Assembly: GCA_002405615.1 (NCBI GenBank)
Contig: DHMD01000024.1
Location: forward strand, 1-17,472
DNA length: 17,472 nucleotides
Origin: Christensenella sp. UBA4651
GTDB taxonomy: Bacteria; Bacillota; Clostridia; Christensenellales; UBA1242
Direction of reading: 5' to 3'
Below the pieces are notes generated by a model. It did not search any database. It saw only the letters and a program-made list of their open reading frames with translations, and was not told the origin of the DNA. This document shows, in pieces, positions 1 through 5,614 of this stretch. A program made the position numbers and the translations under genes. How positions within the stretch are numbered: the first letter of the stretch is position 1; each line of letters opens with the position of its first letter.

Positions 1-152
1 GAAAGCATCTAAGCGTGAAGCCTCCCTTAAGATTAGATATCCCACAGAGTTAATCTGGTAAGACCCCTTGAAGATTACAAGGTTGATAGGTTAGAGGTGT
101 AAGCACAGTAATGTGTTCAGCTGACTAATACTAATAGGTCGAGGGCTTGATC
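1..152 (+). rRNA. 23S ribosomal RNA, 3' end (partial)
   Basis: The opening bases carry the conserved end of bacterial 23S rRNA: GAAAGCATCTAAG, then a helix region, GTTGATAGG, GTGTAAGCACAG, and the terminal ACTAATACTAATAGGTCGAG followed by GGCTTGATC. The 5' part lies outside the window, so only the last ~150 bases are present. The mature 3' end is placed near 152 by analogy with Bacillus 23S. The pairing partner of the end lies outside the window, so a few bases of uncertainty remain. A 5S gene follows on the same strand, as in a normal rrn operon. Confidence 0.95.
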
Positions 153-233
153 AAATGGAAAATATACCTTTTAGGTAGTTTCCCGTTGACTTGCTGATAT
201 GATTATGTTAAATAACTAATTTCAGGAATATTG

Positions 234-262
234 TTGACAAATATCTATAAATATGCTATATT
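234..262 (+). promoter_or_regulatory. Consensus promoter in the 23S-5S spacer
   Basis: A perfect -35 box TTGACA (234-239) and a -10 box TATATT (257-262) stand exactly 17 bp apart in the spacer. Initiation is expected near 269, about 27 bp before 5S. This would let 5S, and anything read past it, be made independently of the 16S-23S transcript. The rest of the spacer (153-294) holds no tRNA that I can see. Promoter activity is inferred from sequence only. Confidence 0.6.
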
Positions 263-294
263 AATTATGCAGTTGTCTAATACACACTGAGCCA

Positions 295-413
295 TTTCTG
301 GTGACTATGGCGAAGGGGATCCACCTGTTCTCATTCCGAACACAGAAGTTAAGCCCTTCAGCGCCGATAATACTTAGCGGGCAGCCGCTTGGGAAGGTAG
401 GTCGTTGCCAGAT
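295..413 (+). rRNA. 5S ribosomal RNA
   Basis: About 119 bases with the conserved 5S core: GGATCCACCTGTT, CCGAACACAGAAGTTAAG and the GGGAAGGTAGGTCG-like 3' region. The ends pair as helix I: TCTGGTGAC at 297-305 pairs with GTTGCCAGA at 404-412, allowing G-U pairs, which fixes both ends to within a base or two. It lies ~140 bp after 23S and directly before a hairpin terminator, so it closes the rrn operon. Confidence 0.95.
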
Positions 414-419
414 TCCATT

Positions 420-448
420 AACAACCACTTTAGTGGTTGTTTTTTATT
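420..448 (+). terminator. rrn operon intrinsic terminator
   Basis: A hairpin of AACAACCACT (420-429) and AGTGGTTGTT (432-441) is followed by a T-run (440-445). Starting a few bases after 5S, it should end the rRNA transcript. Confidence 0.85.
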
Positions 449-494
449 GTCAGTAAGTTATAGTTTTATGCTATAACTTATTTTTATTTTCTCC

Positions 495-523
495 TTGACA
501 AATTTTATTTTGTAATATATATT
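495..523 (+). promoter_or_regulatory. Promoter of the interrupted membrane-protein gene
   Basis: TTGACA (495-500) and TATATT (518-523) are separated by 17 bp. The expected start of transcription (~530) is only ~11 bp before the ATG at 541, so the ribosome binding site AAGGAGG (529-535) would lie at the extreme 5' end of the message. That unusually short leader is a property of the sequence. The true start site is not known. Confidence 0.55.
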
Positions 524-540
524 ATATCAAGGAGGCTATT

Positions 541-774
541 ATGCAAACGATAGTTAATGATGATAAGTATGGTAAAATTGAATACACTGAGAATACTTGG
601 AGTGGTTCAAAAAATTTGAGTATTAATGGTGTACCGCTTGAAAAGAAAAGTAGGTCTGATTTTGTGTACCAAACCGAAGATGGCGCAGTAATGGTTAAAA
701 TTTCAGGTAATACTTTGATTGGTGCAACTGTAACGATAGGAGATGACAAAATACAAGTTACACCTAAATTGTAA
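541..774 (+). CDS. Unrecognised small protein; N-terminal part of an interrupted membrane protein
   Basis: A 77-residue frame starts at ATG 541 with a strong ribosome binding site (AAGGAGG, 529-535) and its own promoter. The product has no membrane segment or signal peptide. It is polar, with alternating patterns (SGNTLIGATVTIGDD, KIQVTPKL) that suggest a small beta-rich domain. The TAA at 772-774 is followed in the same frame, with no further stop, by WYEFIFPVL and a hydrophobic region running to 1035. The pair therefore reads as one ~164-residue soluble-plus-membrane protein with a nonsense codon at position 78. I do not assign a function. If the TAA is real, this piece is probably a truncated and possibly non-functional product. 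Confidence 0.6.
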   Translation: MQTIVNDDKYGKIEYTENTWSGSKNLSINGVPLEKKSRSDFVYQTEDGAVMVKISGNTLIGATVTIGDDKIQVTPKL

Positions 775-798
775 TGGTACGAGTTTATTTTCCCTGTT

Positions 799-1035
799 TT
801 GATGTTTGCTCTTACAATCATTTGGGGAAATTCTCCTGCTTTGGTTGCCATTATCCCTATTGTTGGTGGGGCTATTGGTGGTGTTGTAAGTGCGGTGTGT
901 GCTTTCACTTGCTTTTATTTAGCCAAAATGGTTAAGCCTGTTTGGTTAAAATTGTTGATTGGACTTGGTTTCTTTGTACTAGATTTTGTAGTATGTTTTG
1001 GTATTGCAAAATTAATTTTGGCAACAATGCTCTAA
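799..1035 (+). CDS. Membrane-spanning C-terminal part of the interrupted gene
   Basis: This lies in the same frame as the 541-774 piece and is separated from it only by the TAA at 772-774 and nine sense codons. It encodes 78 residues, nearly all hydrophobic. Two to three membrane segments are likely: around FALTIIW, then ALVAIIPIVGGAIGGVV to FYLA, then WLKLLIGLGFFVLDFVV to the end. A Gly-rich GGAIGG turn sits inside the second. No ribosome binding site precedes ATG 799, nor the in-frame TTG at 796, so independent translation is doubtful. I read it as the second half of a pseudogene, or of a gene needing stop-codon readthrough. Function is unknown. Confidence 0.5.
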   Translation: MMFALTIIWGNSPALVAIIPIVGGAIGGVVSAVCAFTCFYLAKMVKPVWLKLLIGLGFFVLDFVVCFGIAKLILATML

Positions 1036-1114
1036 ATTAGTAAAAAACAATCACATTATAACGCTTTTAGACTTGATATTTGTAAAACAAATAATATCTA
1101 CTTCGTTTAGTAAA

Positions 1115-1150
1115 AACAAAAAATGCACAAAGTGTGTGCATTTTTTTGTT
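1115..1150. terminator. Bidirectional-looking intrinsic terminator
   Basis: CAAAAAATGCAC (1117-1128) pairs with GTGCATTTTTTTG (1136-1148). The A-run on one side and the T-run on the other make a terminator on either strand. It sits between the plus-strand membrane gene (ends 1035) and the minus-strand operon remnants, so it could stop transcription from both sides. Confidence 0.7.
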
Positions 1151-1273
1151 TATAGAGAGCCGAACTTAAGCTCAAAACGGAGGCTCAGTAAAAGTGCGGT
1201 TAAAGTAGGCAGCGACCTTATTTGATAAGTTCGCTTAGCCTAACGGCTAAACTCGTGCAACAACCCATTTTAA
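1151..1273. repeat. Direct repeat copy A (tail duplicate)
   Basis: About 117 bases align without gaps to copy B, 187 bp downstream, with ~14 differences by my count (about 88% identity). Shared blocks include AGTAAAAGTGCGGTT and CGACCTTATTTGATAAGTTC. Copy B is the 3' end of the GGGtGRT gene plus ~67 bp of its downstream DNA, so copy A duplicates that tail. Confidence 0.9.
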
Positions 1274-1297
1274 TGGATTGTTGAAGTTGTTTGCCCA
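1218..1297 (-). pseudogene. Remnant of a second GGGtGRT gene (C-terminal tail only)
   Basis: Read on the minus strand, 1268-1218 encodes MGCCTSLAVRLSELIK and a TAA, identical at protein level to the last 16 residues of the intact gene at 1405-2403. The three DNA differences in this stretch (ACG/ACA, TTA/TTG, CTA/CTC) are all synonymous. Upstream, the codons for NNPL are still recognisable (1282-1271), but two extra A bases before the ATG shift the frame, and similarity fades near 1297. The rest of the gene is missing. I infer a former tandem copy that was under protein-level selection before its body was lost. Confidence 0.7.
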
Positions 1298-1337
1298 TAC
1301 ACTTTTACAGAGCATTAATTCAATTTACGAGTAGCAT

Positions 1338-1467
1338 TATAGAGAGCCGAACCCAAGCCCCAAACTAGGGCATAGTAAAAGTGCGGTTCAAGTAGGTAGC
1401 GACCTTATTTGATAAGTTCGCTGAGCCTAACGGCCAAACTTGTGCAACAACCCATTAATGGGTTGTT
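1338..1467. repeat. Direct repeat copy B (3' end of the GGGtGRT gene)
   Basis: This is the partner of copy A at a constant 187-bp offset. It spans the last ~20 codons of the minus-strand gene (from 1467 down to its stop at 1405) and the non-coding DNA after it. Right at the edge is a perfect 22-bp palindrome at 1446-1467, with half-site AACAACCCATT. Copy A keeps the same inverted repeat with one mismatch and a short loop. Confidence 0.9.
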
Positions 1468-2403
1468 ACCCATGCCTACAAATCCCATCATATTTACGTG
1501 GGCGGGGACGGAGCTGCTGCCTGCAAATTGGGCATCGCAGTGCATTCTTCCCATTGTATCCGTCAAACCATAACTTGCGGGTCCTGCAGCCAAGTTGTCT
1601 GGGTGAAGTGTTCGCCCTGTTCCGCCGCCACTGGCGATAGAGAAGTAGGGTAGTCCTTGGTTATTGCAATATTTCTTGTAAATTCCTGCGACTGGGTGTT
1701 GAAATCTTGTGGGATTTGTACTATTTCCTGTAATGGAAATATCGACTTGCTCATACGCACAAATTGCGACACCTTCGTTCACGCTTAACGCTCCGTAAAC
1801 TCTGACATTACCTCTGTCGCCGTTGCTAAATGATTTTGTTCCCTTGATTATCAATTTGTCTTGCTGATAATCGTAATCTGTCTGCACATATGTGAAACCT
1901 CCAATTCTACTAATAATATAGGCGGCATCTTTGCCTAATCCGTTTATTATGATTTTAAGTGGCGTTTTGCGGACTTTGTTCACGCTGGTTGCCAATGCGA
2001 TTGCACCTTCACTTGCGGCAAAAGACTCGTGTCCAGCGATAAAACAGAAACATTTTGTATTTTCATCGAGTAAAGTTCTAGCCAGCCTTCCGTGTCCCAA
2101 GCCGACTTGTCGTGTTTCTGCGACTGAACCTGGGATACAGAATGCTTGCAGTGATTCTCCCAACAGTAGTGCGATATCTTGTGGTGATTGAGTATGCGTT
2201 TTTACGGCTAGTGCCGCACCGATTCTAAATGCCCAAATAGCATTTTCGAATACAATCGGTTGGACTTTTTTGACAAAGTCTTCGCAATTTATGACACTTT
2301 CAGCCAAGTCGTACGCTTCTTGTAGCGAGTGGATACCATATTTACTCAACAAATTGTTGATTTTTTTTGCTCTTTCGCTATATCCATCGAAGTTATCAAT
2401 CAT
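1405..2403 (-). CDS. GGGtGRT protein
   Basis: 332 residues, starting at ATG 2403. The start overlaps the end of the upstream NifU-like gene by 4 bp (ATGA), which indicates translational coupling. The diagnostic GGGTGRT motif is at residues 259-265, within a conserved C-terminal region (TLHPDNLAAGPASYG, MGRMHCDAQFAGSS, HVNMMGFVGMG, MGCCTSLA). The N-terminal ~60 residues look helical, and a Gly-rich middle (GHESFAASEGAIALA, IINGLGKDAAY) follows. No signal peptide or membrane segment is seen, so it should be cytosolic. The family is recognised by its motif and by constant pairing with a NifU-like scaffold, but its biochemical role is not established to my knowledge. A link to iron-sulfur cluster handling is inferred from the partner. 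Its 3' end is duplicated downstream as a decayed fragment. Confidence 0.85.
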   Translation of the reverse strand: MIDNFDGYSERAKKINNLLSKYGIHSLQEAYDLAESVINCEDFVKKVQPIVFENAIWAFRIGAALAVKTHTQSPQDIALLLGESLQAFCIPGSVAETRQVGLGHGRLARTLLDENTKCFCFIAGHESFAASEGAIALATSVNKVRKTPLKIIINGLGKDAAYIISRIGGFTYVQTDYDYQQDKLIIKGTKSFSNGDRGNVRVYGALSVNEGVAICAYEQVDISITGNSTNPTRFQHPVAGIYKKYCNNQGLPYFSIASGGGTGRTLHPDNLAAGPASYGLTDTMGRMHCDAQFAGSSSVPAHVNMMGFVGMGNNPLMGCCTSLAVRLSELIK

Positions 2404-3089
2404 AGTTTTTCCTCCATAGTGTCGATTATTTGCACTGCGTCATCAAACCTTCCGTAAGTGCCGCTTGATTTAGTCAACGCTTCTTGCGAGCCCAAGCCGT
2501 TGCGTATATTTACTAGCAATCTTGGCAAGTTGACATATTCATAACCGATAATTTCTTTGTTTTTGTCCAAAGCCAACTTTGTGATATAACCCTCGGTTGT
2601 ATTATAGTATCTTACACCTGAATTTTCGTTTGAGTAAACTGTGCCAACTCTACTGTGGTGAGTTGTTCCCAATTCTTCAATGCCTGCACCAACTGACAGG
2701 CCGCCGACAGAAAATGCACTTTGGCTTCTACCGTATGCTAATTGTTGGAAAATGTCTTTCATTGCGTCATTGATAGCATCACAGACAAGGTCGGTATTCA
2801 GCGCTTCTAATAGAGTGAGCCCTACCAAAATTTCGCCCGCCATACATGCAGAGTGTGTCATTCCGCTACAACCGACAGTTTCGACCAAAGCCTCACGAAT
2901 AATTCCGTTTTTTACATTTAATGTGAGTTTGCAGACCCCTTGTCTAGGAGCACATTTGCCACAACCGTGGCTAAACCCACTGATTGATTCTATACTTTTG
3001 ACCTGCTCAAAAAACCCCTCTTGAGGTATAGGGGCTGGCCCAGAGTGTGGGCAAGAATTAACCCTTATACAACAGTTTTTATCTTTCAT
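2400..3089 (-). CDS. NifU/IscU-like iron-sulfur cluster scaffold protein
   Basis: 229 residues, starting at ATG 3089 with ribosome binding site AAGGAG six bases upstream. Residues ~39-110 resemble the IscU/NifU N-terminal scaffold domain: HGCGKCAPRQGVCKLTLNV, NGIIREALVETVGCSG, then HSACMAGEILVGLTLLEAL. Cysteines at 43, 46, 53, 74, 82 and 103 include candidates for the three scaffold ligands, and C6, C7 and C13 form an extra N-terminal group. At 229 residues it is longer than IscU (~130), with a C-terminal extension (about 115-229) that I do not recognise. It is the first gene of a two-gene operon with the GGGtGRT gene, overlapping it by 4 bp. No cysteine desulfurase or other suf/isc gene is in view, so the sulfur donor is unknown. 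Confidence 0.85.
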   Translation of the reverse strand: MKDKNCCIRVNSCPHSGPAPIPQEGFFEQVKSIESISGFSHGCGKCAPRQGVCKLTLNVKNGIIREALVETVGCSGMTHSACMAGEILVGLTLLEALNTDLVCDAINDAMKDIFQQLAYGRSQSAFSVGGLSVGAGIEELGTTHHSRVGTVYSNENSGVRYYNTTEGYITKLALDKNKEIIGYEYVNLPRLLVNIRNGLGSQEALTKSSGTYGRFDDAVQIIDTMEEKL

Positions 3090-3120
3090 AAAGTTCTCCT
3101 TTTTGTTGTTTCTATCCTTA

Positions 3121-3147
3121 ATTATAGCACAAAAGCGTTTTTTTCAA
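3121..3147 (-). promoter_or_regulatory. Promoter of the NifU-like/GGGtGRT operon
   Basis: On the minus strand a perfect TATAAT lies at 3126-3121, with a TTGAAA-like -35 at 3147-3142 (15-bp spacing; 16 if read as TTTGAA at 3148-3143). The ATG follows ~30 bp later. The spacing is slightly short, so the -35 assignment is tentative. Confidence 0.55.
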
Positions 3148-3195
3148 AAACAATTACGCATAATTGGGATAGAAATATTATTTTTGTGAAGTGTG

Positions 3196-3223
3196 TTGAC
3201 ATTTTGTCGAATTTGTGTATAAT
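3196..3223 (+). promoter_or_regulatory. Promoter of the orphan gene at 3246
   Basis: TTGACA (3196-3201) and TATAAT (3218-3223) are 16 bp apart, and a second TATAAT follows at 3224-3229. The ribosome binding site AAAGGGG (3231-3237) comes right after. The promoter is divergent from the NifU-like operon promoter, with ~50 bp between the two -35 boxes, so one regulator could act on both. Confidence 0.7.
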
Positions 3224-3245
3224 TATAATCAAAGGGGTATAGTGT

Positions 3246-3722
3246 ATGTTTTTTGATAAGTTGAGTAACGCTCAAAAAGAAGAGTATTTGCGTTCTGTTG
3301 TTTTGGGAGAAGAATACGAAAATTTTGAGATTTTTGGCATTTCTTGTGATGCTATTGATGAGGAAGATGTTATTAATCAGATGTATAATTTGTCGTATTT
3401 GTTAGAGGACAAACTTTGTGATGCTACTTCGAATTTGCGTGAGCAAGAAGTTCAAGATTTCGACACAAATCTTGACCATTTGCATTTTATGATTAGTAAA
3501 TTTGGCATTGATTATTTGCTTGAATTGAAATCTTTTTCAAAGACTTCGGAAGCCAATAAGGCTTTTTCTCCTGCGCTTCTAAAAAAATGCGACCGTTTTT
3601 TGGAGCAAACTATGATTGATGAGAGAAAGATTGTCGGACTAAACAAATATTTTGATGACAATGCTGTTGTTGCTGATGGTACTTCTAAAGATTACGATGT
3701 AGTAGAGATGGAGAGACAATAG
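3246..3722 (+). CDS. Unrecognised acidic protein
   Basis: 158 residues, starting at ATG 3246 behind a good ribosome binding site (AAAGGGG) and a consensus promoter. I do not recognise the family. The product is acidic and looks mostly helical: an N-terminal LSNAQKEEYLRSVVLGEEYE, an acidic stretch IDEEDVINQMYNLSYLLEDKL, then HFMISKFGIDYLLELKSF and a less ordered tail ending VVEMERQ. It has no signal peptide, membrane span or cysteine motif (only three scattered Cys). A terminator follows directly, so it is monocistronic. Position and promoter make it a real gene. It is read away from the NifU-like operon, but nothing else ties it to iron-sulfur metabolism. Confidence 0.75.
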   Translation: MFFDKLSNAQKEEYLRSVVLGEEYENFEIFGISCDAIDEEDVINQMYNLSYLLEDKLCDATSNLREQEVQDFDTNLDHLHFMISKFGIDYLLELKSFSKTSEANKAFSPALLKKCDRFLEQTMIDERKIVGLNKYFDDNAVVADGTSKDYDVVEMERQ

Positions 3723-3732
3723 TTTTGAAAAT

Positions 3733-3762
3733 AAAAAGGCAGGGAAGCCTTTTTTCTTTTTT
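3733..3762 (+). terminator. Intrinsic terminator after the orphan gene
   Basis: AAAAAGGC (3733-3740) and GCCTTTTT (3747-3754) form a stem with a six-base loop and are followed by more T residues to 3761. It separates the orphan gene from the tyrS operon. Confidence 0.85.
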
Positions 3763-3764
3763 AG

Positions 3765-3793
3765 TTGATTTTTTCCCGTTTTTGTGCTATTAT
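3765..3793 (+). promoter_or_regulatory. Promoter of the tyrS-yigZ-recX-acpS operon
   Basis: TTGATT (3765-3770) and TATTAT (3788-3793) are 17 bp apart. The expected transcript start (~3800) gives a leader of only ~23 bases. That leaves no room for a T-box riboswitch, which often controls tRNA synthetase genes in Gram-positive bacteria. Confidence 0.6.
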
Positions 3794-3822
3794 TATAGCA
3801 AATTTAATTGATGGAGTAAAAT

Positions 3823-5022
3823 ATGAAAAATATTGTTGATGAAATGCAAGAACGTGGTTTAATTTACCAGTCAATTTTTTTGGACGACCTCAAAAAAATT
3901 GTTGGGCAAGAGAAAATTGTATGCTATGCTGGTTTTGACCCAACGGCTGATAGTTTGCACATAGGGCATTTGGCGTCAATTCTCCAACTTGTGCGTATGC
4001 AGAGAGCGGGGCACACCCCAATAGCATTAGTTGGCGGCGCAACTGGTAGAATTGGCGACCCGTCAGGTAGAAACAGTATGCGACCTATGATTTCGCAAGA
4101 GCAGAGGGACGAAAATGTGCGCAAAATTAAGGCACAAATCGAGTCTTTTTTTGACCCAAATTGCTCAAATAAACTCGTTATTGTGGACAATGATGATTGG
4201 TACAAAGATATGGGGTATATTGATTTTTTGAATGTGGTTGGACTCGGAATGTCTGTGAATAAAATGCTGTCTTCGGGGTGTTTTGAGCAGCGTATGGAGA
4301 ATGGTTTGAGCTTCCTAGAATTTAACTATATGCCTATGCAGGCTTATGATTTCTACCACTTGTACAAGAATTACAACTGTACTGTTGAGTTAGGCGGTAG
4401 CGACCAGTGGGGGAACATTGTTGCAGGTGTCGACCTTATCCGCAGAAAGGAGGAGGGCGCTCCTGTGTTCTGTATGACAACTCCGCTATTAACAAAGGCT
4501 GACGGTACTAAAATGGGTAAATCTGCTGGTGGCGCTGTGTGGTTGGAGCGTGAAAAATTTAGCGATTATGACCTTTTCCAAGTGTTTAGAAATGTTGAGG
4601 ACGAGAAAGTTGAGGAGTGGTTTTGTATGCTAACTCTTTTGCCGATTGAAGAAATCAAGGAAATTTGTAAGGCAAAAGGTAAGGAAATCAATGTTGCAAA
4701 GGAACGTCTTGCTTACGAGGTTACCAAGCTTGTTAGGGGCGAAGAAGCTGCGAATGAAGCTTTGCGTCAGGCTCGTGGAGCATTTTGTGGTGAGGGTAGC
4801 GAAATGTTGGAAAAAGAGGTTTCTAGTGAGAATTTGAACATTATCGACATTTTGACAAATCTTGGGCTAGCTCAATCTCGTGGTGATGCAAAGAAACTGA
4901 TTGCTGGTGGCGGAATAAAAATTAATGATGAAGTGATTTTTGATATCGATTACGTTTGCCCGAAAGAAGCTTTTGTTCTCAAAAAAGGCAAAAAGAATAT
5001 TATTAGAGTGATTGTAAAATAA
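3823..5022 (+). CDS. tyrS: Tyrosyl-tRNA synthetase
   Basis: Attaches tyrosine to tRNA-Tyr, using ATP, in the cytosol. The 399-residue length fits bacterial TyrRS (~400-420). The class I signature HIGH is exact at residues 46-49, inside CYAGFDPTADSLHIGH, and is followed by ALVGGATGRIGDPSGR. The substrate-pocket region YDFYHLYKNYNCTVELGGSDQWGN is intact. The second signature reads KMGKS at residues 230-234, a variant of KMSKS usual in this enzyme. The C-terminal ~65 residues (NIIDILTNLGLAQSRGDAKKLIAGGGIKIND) form an S4 RNA-binding domain. ATG 3823 has GGAG six bases upstream. It is first in an operon, and its stop overlaps the next start (TAATG). Confidence 0.97.
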   Translation: MKNIVDEMQERGLIYQSIFLDDLKKIVGQEKIVCYAGFDPTADSLHIGHLASILQLVRMQRAGHTPIALVGGATGRIGDPSGRNSMRPMISQEQRDENVRKIKAQIESFFDPNCSNKLVIVDNDDWYKDMGYIDFLNVVGLGMSVNKMLSSGCFEQRMENGLSFLEFNYMPMQAYDFYHLYKNYNCTVELGGSDQWGNIVAGVDLIRRKEEGAPVFCMTTPLLTKADGTKMGKSAGGAVWLEREKFSDYDLFQVFRNVEDEKVEEWFCMLTLLPIEEIKEICKAKGKEINVAKERLAYEVTKLVRGEEAANEALRQARGAFCGEGSEMLEKEVSSENLNIIDILTNLGLAQSRGDAKKLIAGGGIKINDEVIFDIDYVCPKEAFVLKKGKKNIIRVIVK

Positions 5023-5606
5023 TGAGTAATATACTTTCAGTTGCTGATGAAAAAATATACACGAGCGAGATTGTGATAAACAAATCCCGCTTTTTGTGTT
5101 TTGTCAAACATATCGTAGATGCACAAGATGCGGAGAATTTTTTGTGTGAGAAGCGGGAAGCATACAAAGATGCAAGACACGTTTGCTATGCATATAGACT
5201 ACAAAATTCTGGGAAATTAAGCGATGATGGAGAGCCTTCGGGTACGGCTGGAATGCCCATTATGGAAGTTTTGGAAAAACAGGGGCTATTCGACATAATT
5301 GCTGTGGTGGTTAGGTATTTCGGTGGAGTTAAACTCGGTGCGGGTGGACTCTTGCGAGCTTATACTGGGGCAGTTACAGAATGCTTAAAAACGGCGAAAA
5401 AAGTACTTTGGGAGCAGGCAAAAATTTACCATAAATCTATGGAATACAAGCAATATAAAACCTTTCTCAATAGTATCAAAAATCGTAAAATTCGAATTTT
5501 GAATACTGAATTTGATATGGGAGCAGAGGTTCGATTTGTTGCTGCCGCAACAGAAGAAATTGCGGACGCTTGTGAAGTAGGCGATGTTTTATTTGCTTTT
5601 GATTAG
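5022..5606 (+). CDS. yigZ: YigZ/IMPACT family protein
   Basis: 194 residues. The first ~115 residues carry the YigZ (UPF0029/IMPACT N-terminal-like) signature: NKSRFLCFV near 20, ARHVCYAYRL at 51-60, LSDDGEPSGTAG at 66-77 and VVRYFGGVKLGAGGLLRAY at 96-114. The remaining ~80 residues match the small C-terminal domain (DUF1949 type) usual in this family. The family is conserved in bacteria and related to eukaryotic IMPACT, a regulator of translation. The bacterial role is not well settled, though nucleic acid or ribosome binding is suspected. The start ATG overlaps the tyrS stop by one base, so translation is probably coupled. Family identification is firm and function is not. Confidence 0.92.
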   Translation: MSNILSVADEKIYTSEIVINKSRFLCFVKHIVDAQDAENFLCEKREAYKDARHVCYAYRLQNSGKLSDDGEPSGTAGMPIMEVLEKQGLFDIIAVVVRYFGGVKLGAGGLLRAYTGAVTECLKTAKKVLWEQAKIYHKSMEYKQYKTFLNSIKNRKIRILNTEFDMGAEVRFVAAATEEIADACEVGDVLFAFD

Positions 5607-5614
5607 GAGAAAAA

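Noticed and set aside
153..294. tRNA gene in the 23S-5S spacer
   Set aside because: No cloverleaf pattern or GTTC-type T-loop with matching stems was found.
772..774. Stop-codon recoding (TAA read as an amino acid)
   Set aside because: Many confident genes here end in TAA (tyrS, rplM, mazF), so a genome-wide reassignment is excluded. Only local readthrough remains possible.
774..830. Overlapping TAATG start for a third frame after the first membrane-gene piece
   Set aside because: The resulting frame is cysteine-rich and has no sensible pattern, while the other frame gives clear membrane segments.
1151..1467. The two direct repeats as a CRISPR array, tandem small RNAs or an insertion-sequence end
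   Set aside because: There are only two long copies without spacers. One lies inside a gene, and the coding differences are synonymous, which fits a duplicated gene tail better.
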